From Chryseobacterium gleum (GTDB taxonomy: Bacteria; Bacteroidota; Bacteroidia; Flavobacteriales_D; Sanyastnellaceae), in NCBI GenBank assembly GCA_943330925.2, contig CALQJP020000006.1, positions 1 through 26,072 on the forward strand: a DNA stretch of 26,072 nt. Reading direction: 5' to 3'. The notes under the pieces are model-generated. The model was given only the letters and a program-made list of their open reading frames with translations, had not been told where the DNA came from and did not search any database. How positions within the stretch are numbered: the stretch's first letter is position 1; every line of letters starts with the position of its first letter. The position numbers were made by a program, and so were the translations under genes. Shown here piece after piece: positions 8,140-14,818 of this stretch.

Positions 8140-9384
8140 TTGGACATTTTTGATCGCATTGCCAAGAATCGCGGCCCGCTGGGTCAGCATTCCAAAGAAT
8201 CGCACGGCTACTTTACTTTTCCAAAACTGGAAGGAGAATTGGGCCCTCACATGACCTTCCGAGGCAAACAGGTGCTCGTGTGGAGCCTCAACAACTACAT
8301 CGGTCTTGCCAACCACCCTGAAATCAGAAAGGTTGATGCCGAGGCTGCCGCACAATGGGGTATGGCCTACCCAATGGGTGCCCGCATGATGAGCGGTCAA
8401 ACAAAATATCACGAACAACTCGAGTCAGAGCTTGCCTCATTCATGCAAAAGGAAGATGCCTTCCTTCTCAACTTCGGATATCAAGGTTGCATGAGCGCAA
8501 TTGAAGCGCTTGTTGGCCGCCACGACGTTATTGTCTACGACAGCGAAAGCCACGCCTGCATGGTGGATGGTGTTCGTTTGCACAACGGTAAGCGCTTCGT
8601 TTTCCAGCACAACGACATGGAGAGTTTCGAAAAGCAGCTGAAGCACGCCAAAGCGATTACCGACAAAACGGGCGGTGGTATTTTGGTTCTGACAGAGGGT
8701 GTATTTGGAATGGCCGGCGACCAGGGCAAGCTGAAAGAAATTGTTTCCTACAAAAAAGAATACGGCTTCCGCTTGTTTGTTGACGATGCTCACGGCTTCG
8801 GATCGATAGGCGAAAACGGCCGTGGTGCAGCCGATGCCCAAGGCGTTCAGAAAGATATCGATGTTTATTTCGGAACCTTTGCAAAAGCAATGGCAACGGT
8901 TGGTGCCTTTGTAGCCAGCGAAGAACATGTAATCGAATTCCTGCGCTACAACATGCGCTCGCAAACTTTCGCAAAGGCATTGCCTATGCCGATTGTAATT
9001 GGTGCCATCAAGCGTTTGGAAATGCTACGCTCCATGCCGGAACTGCAAGAACAACTTTGGCATATTGCAGGAGCGCTGCAAAGCGGATTGAAGGAGTCGG
9101 GTTTCGACATTGGCCATACCAACTCTGTGGTAACTCCGGTGTTCCTCAAAGGCTCCCTGGGTGAAGCAACCAATGTGACGCTCGAACTTCGCGAAACCTA
9201 CAACATCTTCTGCTCAATTGTAGTGTATCCTGTAGTGCCGAAAGACGTAATCATGTTGCGCCTTATCCCAACGGTAGTGCATACACTGGAGGATGTAAAC
9301 TACACCATCGAAAGCTTCAAGAAGGTGCGTGAAAAGCTAGAAGCAGGAGCCTACAAAGCTGAAAAAATTGCTAGCTGGGCATAA
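8140..9384 (+). CDS. PLP-dependent alpha-oxoamine synthase (serine palmitoyltransferase-like)
   Basis: The 414-residue protein belongs to the fold-type I alpha-oxoamine synthases (KBL/SPT/BioF group), which condense an amino acid with an acyl thioester with loss of CO2. Visible residues are His138 in SESHACMVDG (cofactor stacking), DDAHGFG (215-221, Asp215 to the pyridine nitrogen), and the PLP lysine Lys249 in GTFAKAMATVGAF. The N-terminus MDIFDRIAKNRGPLGQHSK is conserved in Bacteroidota homologues and here begins with TTG; a stop at 8095-8097 and no in-frame ATG exclude a longer ATG start. In this phylum such enzymes may make sphingolipid precursors (serine substrate) or sulfonolipid precursors (cysteate substrate); sequence alone does not tell me which. 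It is monocistronic, with its own -7 box and a terminator at 9407-9432. Confidence 0.88.
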   Translation: MDIFDRIAKNRGPLGQHSKESHGYFTFPKLEGELGPHMTFRGKQVLVWSLNNYIGLANHPEIRKVDAEAAAQWGMAYPMGARMMSGQTKYHEQLESELASFMQKEDAFLLNFGYQGCMSAIEALVGRHDVIVYDSESHACMVDGVRLHNGKRFVFQHNDMESFEKQLKHAKAITDKTGGGILVLTEGVFGMAGDQGKLKEIVSYKKEYGFRLFVDDAHGFGSIGENGRGAADAQGVQKDIDVYFGTFAKAMATVGAFVASEEHVIEFLRYNMRSQTFAKALPMPIVIGAIKRLEMLRSMPELQEQLWHIAGALQSGLKESGFDIGHTNSVVTPVFLKGSLGEATNVTLELRETYNIFCSIVVYPVVPKDVIMLRLIPTVVHTLEDVNYTIESFKKVREKLEAGAYKAEKIASWA

Positions 9385-9406
9385 CAACCTCGAAAGTATA
9401 AAACTG

Positions 9407-9432
9407 AAAAAGGCCGCAAATGCGGCCTTTTT
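9407..9432. terminator. Bidirectional intrinsic terminator
   Basis: AAAAAGGCCGC / GCGGCCTTTTT (arms 9407-9417 and 9422-9432, loop AAAT) forms an 11-bp hairpin with A- and T-runs on both sides. It lies between the convergent ends of the oxoamine synthase gene (9384) and the TlpA-type gene (9450) and should end both transcripts. Confidence 0.9.
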
Positions 9433-9449
9433 CAATTTCACGTTATCGA

Positions 9450-10802
9450 TTATTTCAAATTCTTAGCGAGGTAACCTTGCACTTCACGGATACTCTTCGG
9501 TTTTAAAACTATTTCACCCTTTGCATTGAGCAGATAGAATGCGGGGGTTCTGGTGACACGATAATCTTTGGCAACAGGCGACTGGAAATCCTTCATTCCG
9601 CACACATTCGGAAACGCGAATCCGCGCTCCGTGATGGCAGCCTTCCATGCATCAGGACTTCGATCGATAGAAACACCAAGTATCTCGAAGCCCTTCTTGC
9701 TCCATGCATCATAGCATGCCTTTACCTCAGGTGCTTCCCCCTTGCAATGTTCACAGTAACTGCTCCAGAAAAGCACTAGCGTGTATTTCTTCTTCGCGGC
9801 TAGCAGGTAGAGATCAACCGGCTGACCATTCGAATCGTTCAGCTGAATATTCGGTGGCGTATGGCCAACCGAAAGTCGTTCAATGCTCTCCGCCGTGTTC
9901 TTTACTACGCTGCTTAAATCTGCATCGCCACATGCATCGCCGTTGATGTAGTTGTCGATGATGTACATGCAAACGGTTTCCATGTTGCTTTCATAAAATC
10001 CAACCAGCATTTGATTCAAGGCGAACTCCAATACGGCATCGTGTGCTTTGGCGCGCTCCACCACCACCTCGATGCAACTATAAAAGCCGCTATCACTTCC
10101 TTTACTAAACAGGCGCATGAAACTTTCGATTCGATCGGAAAGTACCCTGCTGCGTGTAATACTCACATCGCCAAAATCAACATTATCCCAATACTTGCGA
10201 ATGTCGGTGCGATTAGGCTCTTGCTTCCAGCCCATGAGTTTGGCCAATTGAGTGCCCGGATATTCGGACATCATTTTGTTTTGCAGGTTCAGAAGTTCCT
10301 TTTCCTTCACCACAAGTTGCTTTTCAAATTCCGCCTTCTTCTCGGGGTTCTTTGCAGCACCCACCTTTGCATCTTTAATGGCCTTCAACAGCGCAGGTTC
10401 CTGCTGCATATAAACGCTCCATCCTTGGTTCTCGCGTGATCCGGAGGAAGTCATCGAACTTTCCAGTTTGACAGAGGAGAATTGAAGATCGACCACCTTC
10501 TCGGCAGGATTGAGGATTATAGGGCACATGTTGTTCTCGTTCAAGCCTAACATGTAGACTCCCAATTCAATTTCGCGCTCTGGAAAAGAGAACGCTCCAT
10601 TCAGAAGCTGGGCGCTGTCGAGTTTAACCACATTACGCCCGAATGATTCCCAGATAAACACCTTACCCGACTTCTGGGCACTCATGGCACCCATCACCTT
10701 TATGAGCCCCTTAACAGCAGGCCTCTGCAACGAATCTGATTCGCTTCCGACACATACATGGGCCACAAAAAACAGGGCAACCACACATAAATACTTACTC
10801 AT
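9450..10802 (-). CDS. Exported TlpA-type thiol-disulfide oxidoreductase with N-terminal DUF4369-like domain
   Basis: The 450-residue protein has a signal peptide (about 1-19, MSKYLCVVALFFVAHVCVGS) and three regions. Residues about 30-110 resemble DUF4369 (VKGLIKVMG..., LDSAQLLNGAFSF, GVYMLGL). Residues about 125-300 are a helical linker region rich in Lys/Glu. The C-terminal thioredoxin/AhpC-TSA-like domain (about 312-450) carries the redox pair Cys350-Glu-His-Cys353 in LVLFWSSYCEHCKGE and the cis-proline Pro420 in TRTPAFYLL. This is the common Bacteroidota form of periplasmic TlpA/ResA-like reductases, which reduce disulfides in exported proteins or cytochrome maturation; the partner here is unknown. 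The gene is monocistronic, with a -7 box at 10825-10832 and a shared terminator downstream. Confidence 0.92.
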   Translation of the reverse strand: MSKYLCVVALFFVAHVCVGSESDSLQRPAVKGLIKVMGAMSAQKSGKVFIWESFGRNVVKLDSAQLLNGAFSFPEREIELGVYMLGLNENNMCPIILNPAEKVVDLQFSSVKLESSMTSSGSRENQGWSVYMQQEPALLKAIKDAKVGAAKNPEKKAEFEKQLVVKEKELLNLQNKMMSEYPGTQLAKLMGWKQEPNRTDIRKYWDNVDFGDVSITRSRVLSDRIESFMRLFSKGSDSGFYSCIEVVVERAKAHDAVLEFALNQMLVGFYESNMETVCMYIIDNYINGDACGDADLSSVVKNTAESIERLSVGHTPPNIQLNDSNGQPVDLYLLAAKKKYTLVLFWSSYCEHCKGEAPEVKACYDAWSKKGFEILGVSIDRSPDAWKAAITERGFAFPNVCGMKDFQSPVAKDYRVTRTPAFYLLNAKGEIVLKPKSIREVQGYLAKNLK

Positions 10803-10824
10803 TTTCAGGAAATTTTTTCAGTAA

Positions 10825-10832
10825 CAAAAATA
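10825..10832 (-). promoter_or_regulatory. Putative -7 box of the TlpA-type gene
   Basis: On the minus strand TATTTTTG matches TAnnTTTG perfectly and lies 22 bases before the ATG at 10802. No -33 TTG was found at the usual spacing. Confidence 0.42.
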
Positions 10833-10967
10833 CGCGCATCACATGTAACACTTGTTTCACCTTCAGACCGGCTGCCGTTCCATGCGATAACAAACAGTAC
10901 TTTAGCGGTCGCGCGCGATTTATAAAAATCAGGCCAAAACATGTAACAAACAACAACAAGGTTCGTA

Positions 10968-11540
10968 ATGGGTTTTGAAATTACTAAACAGAAAGCTATG
11001 GCCTTGATGGGGATTGAATCGTCGCACGACTTCGATGAATTCGAAAATCAGTACGAACAAAAACTATTTGAATGGAAACAGGAACTCCTGCAGAAATACA
11101 TGGTTCCGTCGCTCATTCGAAGTAAGCTTAAACCGATTGGTGACTTTATTCGTGCGGAGCAAATTCTCGAAATCAAAGAAGCGTCAAAAGAATTTTCAGC
11201 CCCCTCCTTTCAGCTCTCGGATGACAATCGAATCGGGATGCTCGAATCTTACGAAAGTGCATTGAGCAACTTAAAGCTGGCCATAATGAACTCCGCTTCC
11301 TTCAATCATTTGTCAAAAACATTGAGCGCATTAATTGACCTGCAGGAAAATTACATGCATCGCTTCCTTATGCTTTTCAAGGAATACTCGGAAGCATTGC
11401 CGGAAGAGGTTAACTCCCGCGAAATGCTGGATACCGGCAAATTATTGGTTGCCCTGAAAAACGATCAAGTCGACAACAAAATGTCGTGGGCTATTGAGCG
11501 GGAGATTTCACGCATCAAAAAAATTCAAGGAATTCAATAA
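10968..11540 (+). CDS. Uncharacterised 190-residue helical protein
   Basis: I do not recognise this family. The 190-residue product is charged and apparently all-helical, with no signal peptide, no membrane segment and no cysteine, so it is probably cytoplasmic. Residues about 20-50 (DEFENQYEQKLFEWKQELLQKY) and about 90-140 form amphipathic helices; a short Pro/Ser-containing stretch (SAPSFQLSDD, about 77-86) separates two halves. The coding frame is open with no competing domain on the other strand, and codon use resembles neighbours, so I consider it real. The ATG at 10968 follows an A/C-rich leader without Shine-Dalgarno. It is divergent from the TlpA-type gene across 165 bp containing the direct repeat ACATGTAACA (10841-10850, 10939-10948), and it converges with the permease gene four bases downstream. 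Confidence 0.75.
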   Translation: MGFEITKQKAMALMGIESSHDFDEFENQYEQKLFEWKQELLQKYMVPSLIRSKLKPIGDFIRAEQILEIKEASKEFSAPSFQLSDDNRIGMLESYESALSNLKLAIMNSASFNHLSKTLSALIDLQENYMHRFLMLFKEYSEALPEEVNSREMLDTGKLLVALKNDQVDNKMSWAIEREISRIKKIQGIQ

Positions 11541-11544
11541 GGAT

Positions 11545-12786
11545 CTACTCATAACGCAGAGCCTCGATAGGATCGAGCTTCGCTGCTTTTCGCGCCGGAT
11601 AATAACCACTGACTACGCTTACCATGAAGCAGATGGTAACGCCTATGAATATCCATGCCCATGGAACCGTAAAACTGGTCCCGATGACAAGTGACACAAC
11701 ATTCCCTGCAAGAATCCCCAAGAAAATGCCCACCACGCCTCCTAACTGTCCTATCATGATGGATTCAATTAAGAACTGAGCGCGAATAGTTGAGGAGCTT
11801 GCGCCGATGGCTTTGCGCGTGCCAATTTCGCGCGTGCGCTCCGTGACGGATACAAGCATGATGTTCATGAGCCCAATGGCCGCCCCCAGCAGGGTTATTA
11901 CCCCAATTATAGAAGCTCCTACTGTGATGTTTGATGTTAGATCATTCAAGTCGCGCGCAATCTGATCGCTCTTGTACATATCAAAATTATCTTCATCGCC
12001 GGGCATGTTGCCACGTATGGTGCGCATCAAGCCTCTCGCCTCGTCCATCGCTCCATCAATTGTTCTTACATCCGATACTCGAATGTTCAGACTGTATTCC
12101 GTTTCCTGTGTGGCCATGCTCTTGCGCACATTGGAAACAGGCACTAAGCACTGGTTGTCGCCCGACATGCCGAAGGTGTTTCCCTTGCTTTTGAGAACGC
12201 CAATAACTTCGTAGCGATAGCTCCCAATGAAAAGCTCTTTTCCCACACCCCCGGTGTTCTCGAACAACTGCTTTTTTACATCGGCGCCAATAATGACGAC
12301 GTTCGTTCCATCTTCCATTTCACCCTCGCTAAAATTGCGGCCCATCTCGAGATCATATCCCGACAATTCGAGATAGGTGGGCTCACATCCCAAAACACGG
12401 ATATTTGGATTGGACTTCACATTTCCATGACGCAGTGTTGCATTGAACGAAGCCACGGAAGTCATTGAAACTACTGCCTGATAATCGAATTCACGTGTAA
12501 AACGCATGGCCTCCTGATACGTAATGGGGGGATTTTCTCGCTCCACCTGCCCACGGCGACCACCCATCGATCCCGATCGCATGGTGAACGTGTTGCTTCC
12601 CATGCGACCAAACTCCTGGTTTACCTTGTTCTCAAGCGCTTGTGTTGCTGTAATCATGGCTACAAGCGCCATGATACCCAACGCTATAATACTAACCGTA
12701 ATAATCGCACGCAGTCGCTGGCTGCCAATTGCCAGCCAAGCTATTCGGATGTTTTCGCGAGTTGCCGGTGAGAACAAGTGCTTCAT
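11545..12786 (-). CDS. ABC transporter permease, MacB/FtsX type
   Basis: The 413-residue protein has the layout of MacB-type permeases that lack a fused ATPase. There is one N-terminal membrane helix (about 22-45, ITVSIIALGIMALVAMITA), a periplasmic MacB_PCD-like domain (about 46-285), and three C-terminal FtsX-type helices (about 285-310, 335-365, 375-400) with the motif MLVSVTERTREIGTRKAIGA and the end YYPARKAAKLDPIEALRYE. Such proteins work with a LolD-type ATPase and often a periplasmic adaptor to move lipoproteins, peptides or drugs outward by mechanotransmission. No ATPase or adaptor gene is adjacent; the LolD-type ATPase at 689-1393 is the only candidate in the window. A TAGTTTTA box on the minus strand (12795-12802) is one mismatch from a -7 element. 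The 3' end lies four bases from the convergent orphan gene. Confidence 0.92.
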   Translation of the reverse strand: MKHLFSPATRENIRIAWLAIGSQRLRAIITVSIIALGIMALVAMITATQALENKVNQEFGRMGSNTFTMRSGSMGGRRGQVERENPPITYQEAMRFTREFDYQAVVSMTSVASFNATLRHGNVKSNPNIRVLGCEPTYLELSGYDLEMGRNFSEGEMEDGTNVVIIGADVKKQLFENTGGVGKELFIGSYRYEVIGVLKSKGNTFGMSGDNQCLVPVSNVRKSMATQETEYSLNIRVSDVRTIDGAMDEARGLMRTIRGNMPGDEDNFDMYKSDQIARDLNDLTSNITVGASIIGVITLLGAAIGLMNIMLVSVTERTREIGTRKAIGASSSTIRAQFLIESIMIGQLGGVVGIFLGILAGNVVSLVIGTSFTVPWAWIFIGVTICFMVSVVSGYYPARKAAKLDPIEALRYE

Positions 12787-12835
12787 GGATGGGGTAAAAC
12801 TACAGCCAATCTCACTATTCTGATTCTGAACTGAA

Positions 12836-12866
12836 GTTAATCGTAATTAACAGCTGAGTTACTCAG
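12836..12866. promoter_or_regulatory. Two adjacent dyads upstream of trxB, possible operator
   Basis: GTTAAT-CGTA-ATTAAC (12836-12851) is followed two bases later by CTGAG-TTA-CTCAG (12854-12866). Both arms are perfect in each dyad. They end eight bases before the putative trxB -33 element, in the divergent region shared with the permease gene, which is a typical place for a regulator-binding site. No known regulator's consensus is matched that I recognise. Confidence 0.4.
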
Positions 12867-12874
12867 ACTACATT

Positions 12875-12901
12875 TTGTAGCGAACACGACCGATATATTT
12901 G
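12875..12901 (+). promoter_or_regulatory. Putative trxB promoter
   Basis: TTG at 12875-12877 and a perfect -7 box TATATTTG at 12894-12901 are separated by 16 bp, one short of the usual 17-23 range. The start codon of trxB follows 17 bases after the box, leaving a short AT-rich leader. Confidence 0.5.
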
Positions 12902-12918
12902 CAATCCAAATTAAAATC

Positions 12919-13872
12919 ATGATGGAAGCAAAAGAACATGTGAAATGTTTGATTATAGGCAGTGGTCCTGCCGGTTATACAGCCGCTATTTATGCAGCTC
13001 GCGCAGATATGAAACCTGTAATGTATGAGGGCTCACAACCTGGCGGGCAATTGATGGACACCACTGAAGTGGACAACTTCCCCGGATATCCGCACGGTGT
13101 AAAAGGCCCGGAAATGATGGCTGATTTGAAAAACCAGGCAATTCGCTTCGAAACGGATGTTCGCAGTGGCTGGGTAACCAAAGTGGACTTCACCGGCCCA
13201 AAACACTGGGTTGAAATCGACAACGGAAAACATACCATCAGTGCCGACTCCATCATTATCTCAACAGGTGCAAGTGCCAAGTGGCTGGGGCTTCCCAACG
13301 AAACACGATTGCGCGAATTGGGCGGTGGTGTGAGTGCTTGCGCAGTATGCGACGGATTCTTTTACCGCAACCAAGATGTAGTAATCGTTGGTGCGGGCGA
13401 TACAGCAGCTGAAGAAGCAACCTACCTGGCTAAGCTTTGCAAACAAGTATACATGCTGGTTCGCAGCGATAAAATGCGTGCATCTAAAGCCATGCAACAC
13501 CGTGTAACGAGCACTCCCAATATTGAAGTGCTTTGGAACACCGAAACCGAAGACTTGCTCGGAGATCAGGGCTTGGAAGCTGTGTTGGTTAAGAACCGCG
13601 AAACAGGAGAGCAACGCACATTAAAAGCGACCGGATTCTTTGTAGCTATCGGACACAATCCGAACACAGCTGTATTCAAGCCATGGATCAACACAGATGA
13701 AACAGGCTACATTTTGAACGTACCTGGATCTTCCAAAACCAATATCGAAGGTGTATTTGTAGCAGGCGATGCGGCCGATAAAACCTACCGTCAGGCTGTA
13801 ACTGCCGCCGGCACAGGCTGTATGTCGGCTCTCGATGCTGAGCGCTACCTGGCTGCGAAAGGAATTCATTGA
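12919..13872 (+). CDS. trxB: Thioredoxin-disulfide reductase
   Basis: TrxB passes electrons from NADPH through FAD to thioredoxin in the cytoplasm. The 317-residue length is standard for the low-molecular-weight form. Motifs are the FAD-binding GSGPAGYTAAIYAARA (from about residue 14), the redox-active CAVC (141-144) followed by DGFFYRN, the NADPH-binding GAGDTAAEEA (from about 158), and the C-terminal FAD motif GVFVAGDAADKTYRQ. Two adjacent ATG codons (12919 and 12922) are possible starts. The gene has its own -7 box and a pair of dyads upstream. Its TGA stop overlaps the next gene's ATG by one base (TGATG, 13870-13874), so the downstream peptidase is probably translated by re-initiation. 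Confidence 0.97.
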   Translation: MMEAKEHVKCLIIGSGPAGYTAAIYAARADMKPVMYEGSQPGGQLMDTTEVDNFPGYPHGVKGPEMMADLKNQAIRFETDVRSGWVTKVDFTGPKHWVEIDNGKHTISADSIIISTGASAKWLGLPNETRLRELGGGVSACAVCDGFFYRNQDVVIVGAGDTAAEEATYLAKLCKQVYMLVRSDKMRASKAMQHRVTSTPNIEVLWNTETEDLLGDQGLEAVLVKNRETGEQRTLKATGFFVAIGHNPNTAVFKPWINTDETGYILNVPGSSKTNIEGVFVAGDAADKTYRQAVTAAGTGCMSALDAERYLAAKGIH

Positions 13873-14615
13873 TGCTGATGCCCACTCTTCGTCGGCTCCT
13901 TGTTGTTGCACTGCTTCTCTCGCTCTGCCATCAGCGAATGCTTTCGCAAGTGGCGGGTACGGACTCTCTTGCTCCATATACCCGAGAAGAGTTGCTGGGA
14001 AAATTTAGTCCGGCGAAGCATAGCGCCTTTCAACTGATTGAAGCCCGGTATTCAACAAAAACCGATATCTATCTCAGAAAAGAGGCGTATGAAGCGTTCA
14101 AACGCATGCACGCTGCTGCGCTTAAGGATGGCATATCACTGACGATCCTTTCTGCCACCCGCAATTTCGATGCACAAAAGGGTATCTGGGAACGCAAATG
14201 GAAGCGCCCTCAATATGAGGGCAAGTCAGACCTTGAGCGTATTGTCGACATCATGAAATTCAGCAGCATGCCAGGCACGAGCAGACATCACTGGGGAACC
14301 GACATCGACATGAATAGCTTGGAGCCTGCGTATTTTACTCAGGGAAAAGGGTTATTGATTTATCAATGGCTTACAAAGCACGCATCGGAGTTTGGCTTTT
14401 ACCAAACCTACACATCGAAGACGAACGGTCGAACCGGATATGAAGAAGAAGCCTGGCACTGGAGCTACATGCCTATAGCAGGACCAATGTTGGATGCATA
14501 CAACCGCACCATCAGCTATTCTGAACTCACCGGATTTTCAGGCTGCACCTCCGCCGGCAAATCGCGTGTCATTGAAGACTTCGTGAATGGAATCGCCCCG
14601 GAATTGAAGAAATAA
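13872..14615 (+). CDS. Exported M15-family D-alanyl-D-alanine carboxypeptidase (VanY-type)
   Basis: The 247-residue product is a zinc peptidase of family M15, predicted to trim D-Ala from peptidoglycan stem peptides in the periplasm. The N-terminus (MLMPTLRRLLVVALLLSLC, about 1-26) is a signal peptide. The substrate-side SATRNFDAQ (94-102) and the metal motif SRHHWGTDID (137-146, ligands His139 and Asp146) are followed by the catalytic EAWHWSY segment with Glu193 and His196, the complete M15 set. I chose ATG at 13872, which overlaps the trxB stop as TGATG; a TTG one codon earlier is possible. The gene ends at a strong bidirectional terminator. Pairing with trxB implies co-expression, but I see no direct functional link. 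Confidence 0.9.
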   Translation: MLMPTLRRLLVVALLLSLCHQRMLSQVAGTDSLAPYTREELLGKFSPAKHSAFQLIEARYSTKTDIYLRKEAYEAFKRMHAAALKDGISLTILSATRNFDAQKGIWERKWKRPQYEGKSDLERIVDIMKFSSMPGTSRHHWGTDIDMNSLEPAYFTQGKGLLIYQWLTKHASEFGFYQTYTSKTNGRTGYEEEAWHWSYMPIAGPMLDAYNRTISYSELTGFSGCTSAGKSRVIEDFVNGIAPELKK

Positions 14616-14644
14616 AAAAAGGTCCTTTTCAGGACCTTTTTTTT
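14614..14644. terminator. Bidirectional intrinsic terminator between vanY-type gene and tRNA-His
   Basis: A 13-bp hairpin (arms 14614-14626 and 14631-14643, loop TTTC) with core AGGTCC/GGACCT and long A- and T-runs starts inside the TAA stop region of the peptidase gene. It lies only four bases beyond the 3' end of the minus-strand tRNA-His, so it can end both transcripts. Confidence 0.92.
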
Positions 14645-14648
14645 GAAG

Positions 14649-14722
14649 GGTGATCGATGGGGATCGAACCCACGACAACCAGAACCACAATCTGGGGCTC
14701 TACCAACTGAGCTACGACCACC
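14649..14722 (-). tRNA. tRNA-His (anticodon GTG)
   Basis: The minus strand folds as a cloverleaf: acceptor GTGGTCG / CGATCAC with one G-T pair, U8-A9, D stem GCTC/GAGC, anticodon stem CCAGA/TCTGG with loop TTGTGGT, and T-arm GTGGG-TTCGATC-CCCAT. The anticodon GTG is at 14686-14688. The histidine identity pair is visible: an encoded G-1 (14722) opposite discriminator C73 (14649). CCA is not encoded (the next bases read CTTC), so it must be added by the CCA enzyme. A TTG-N20-TTAATTTG promoter-like sequence lies upstream. Confidence 0.98.
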
Positions 14723-14738
14723 GTCTAAAATGCGGGTG

Positions 14739-14769
14739 CAAATTAAACGCATTTTTCTTTCAGAACCAA
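14739..14769 (-). promoter_or_regulatory. Putative tRNA-His promoter
   Basis: On the minus strand TTG (14767-14769), a 20-bp spacer, and TTAATTTG (14739-14746) match the Bacteroidota pattern with one mismatch in the -7 box. The tRNA 5' end is 16 bases further on, leaving room for a short leader removed by RNase P. Confidence 0.45.
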
Positions 14770-14818
14770 CAAGAAAATCATGTAATCGTTTCCACTTAGA
14801 TTGCACCCTCGAAATACA

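Noticed and set aside
7974..8165. 64-codon upstream extension of bamD
   Set aside because: It would remove the clear lipoprotein signal from the N-terminus and run across the divergent gene's start; ATG at 7973 gives a proper signal and lipobox.
8437..8964. 175-codon open frame on the minus strand inside the oxoamine synthase gene
   Set aside because: It lies wholly antisense to a gene with intact catalytic motifs and shows no family resemblance; it is a by-product of the sense codon pattern.
675..10905. Shared 12-mer GTACTTTAGCGG upstream of the ABC ATPase (about 674-685) and the orphan gene (about 10897-10908)
   Set aside because: The core resembles a -7 box, but 12-mers repeat by chance many times in 26 kb, neither copy has a -33 element, and the first would leave almost no leader.
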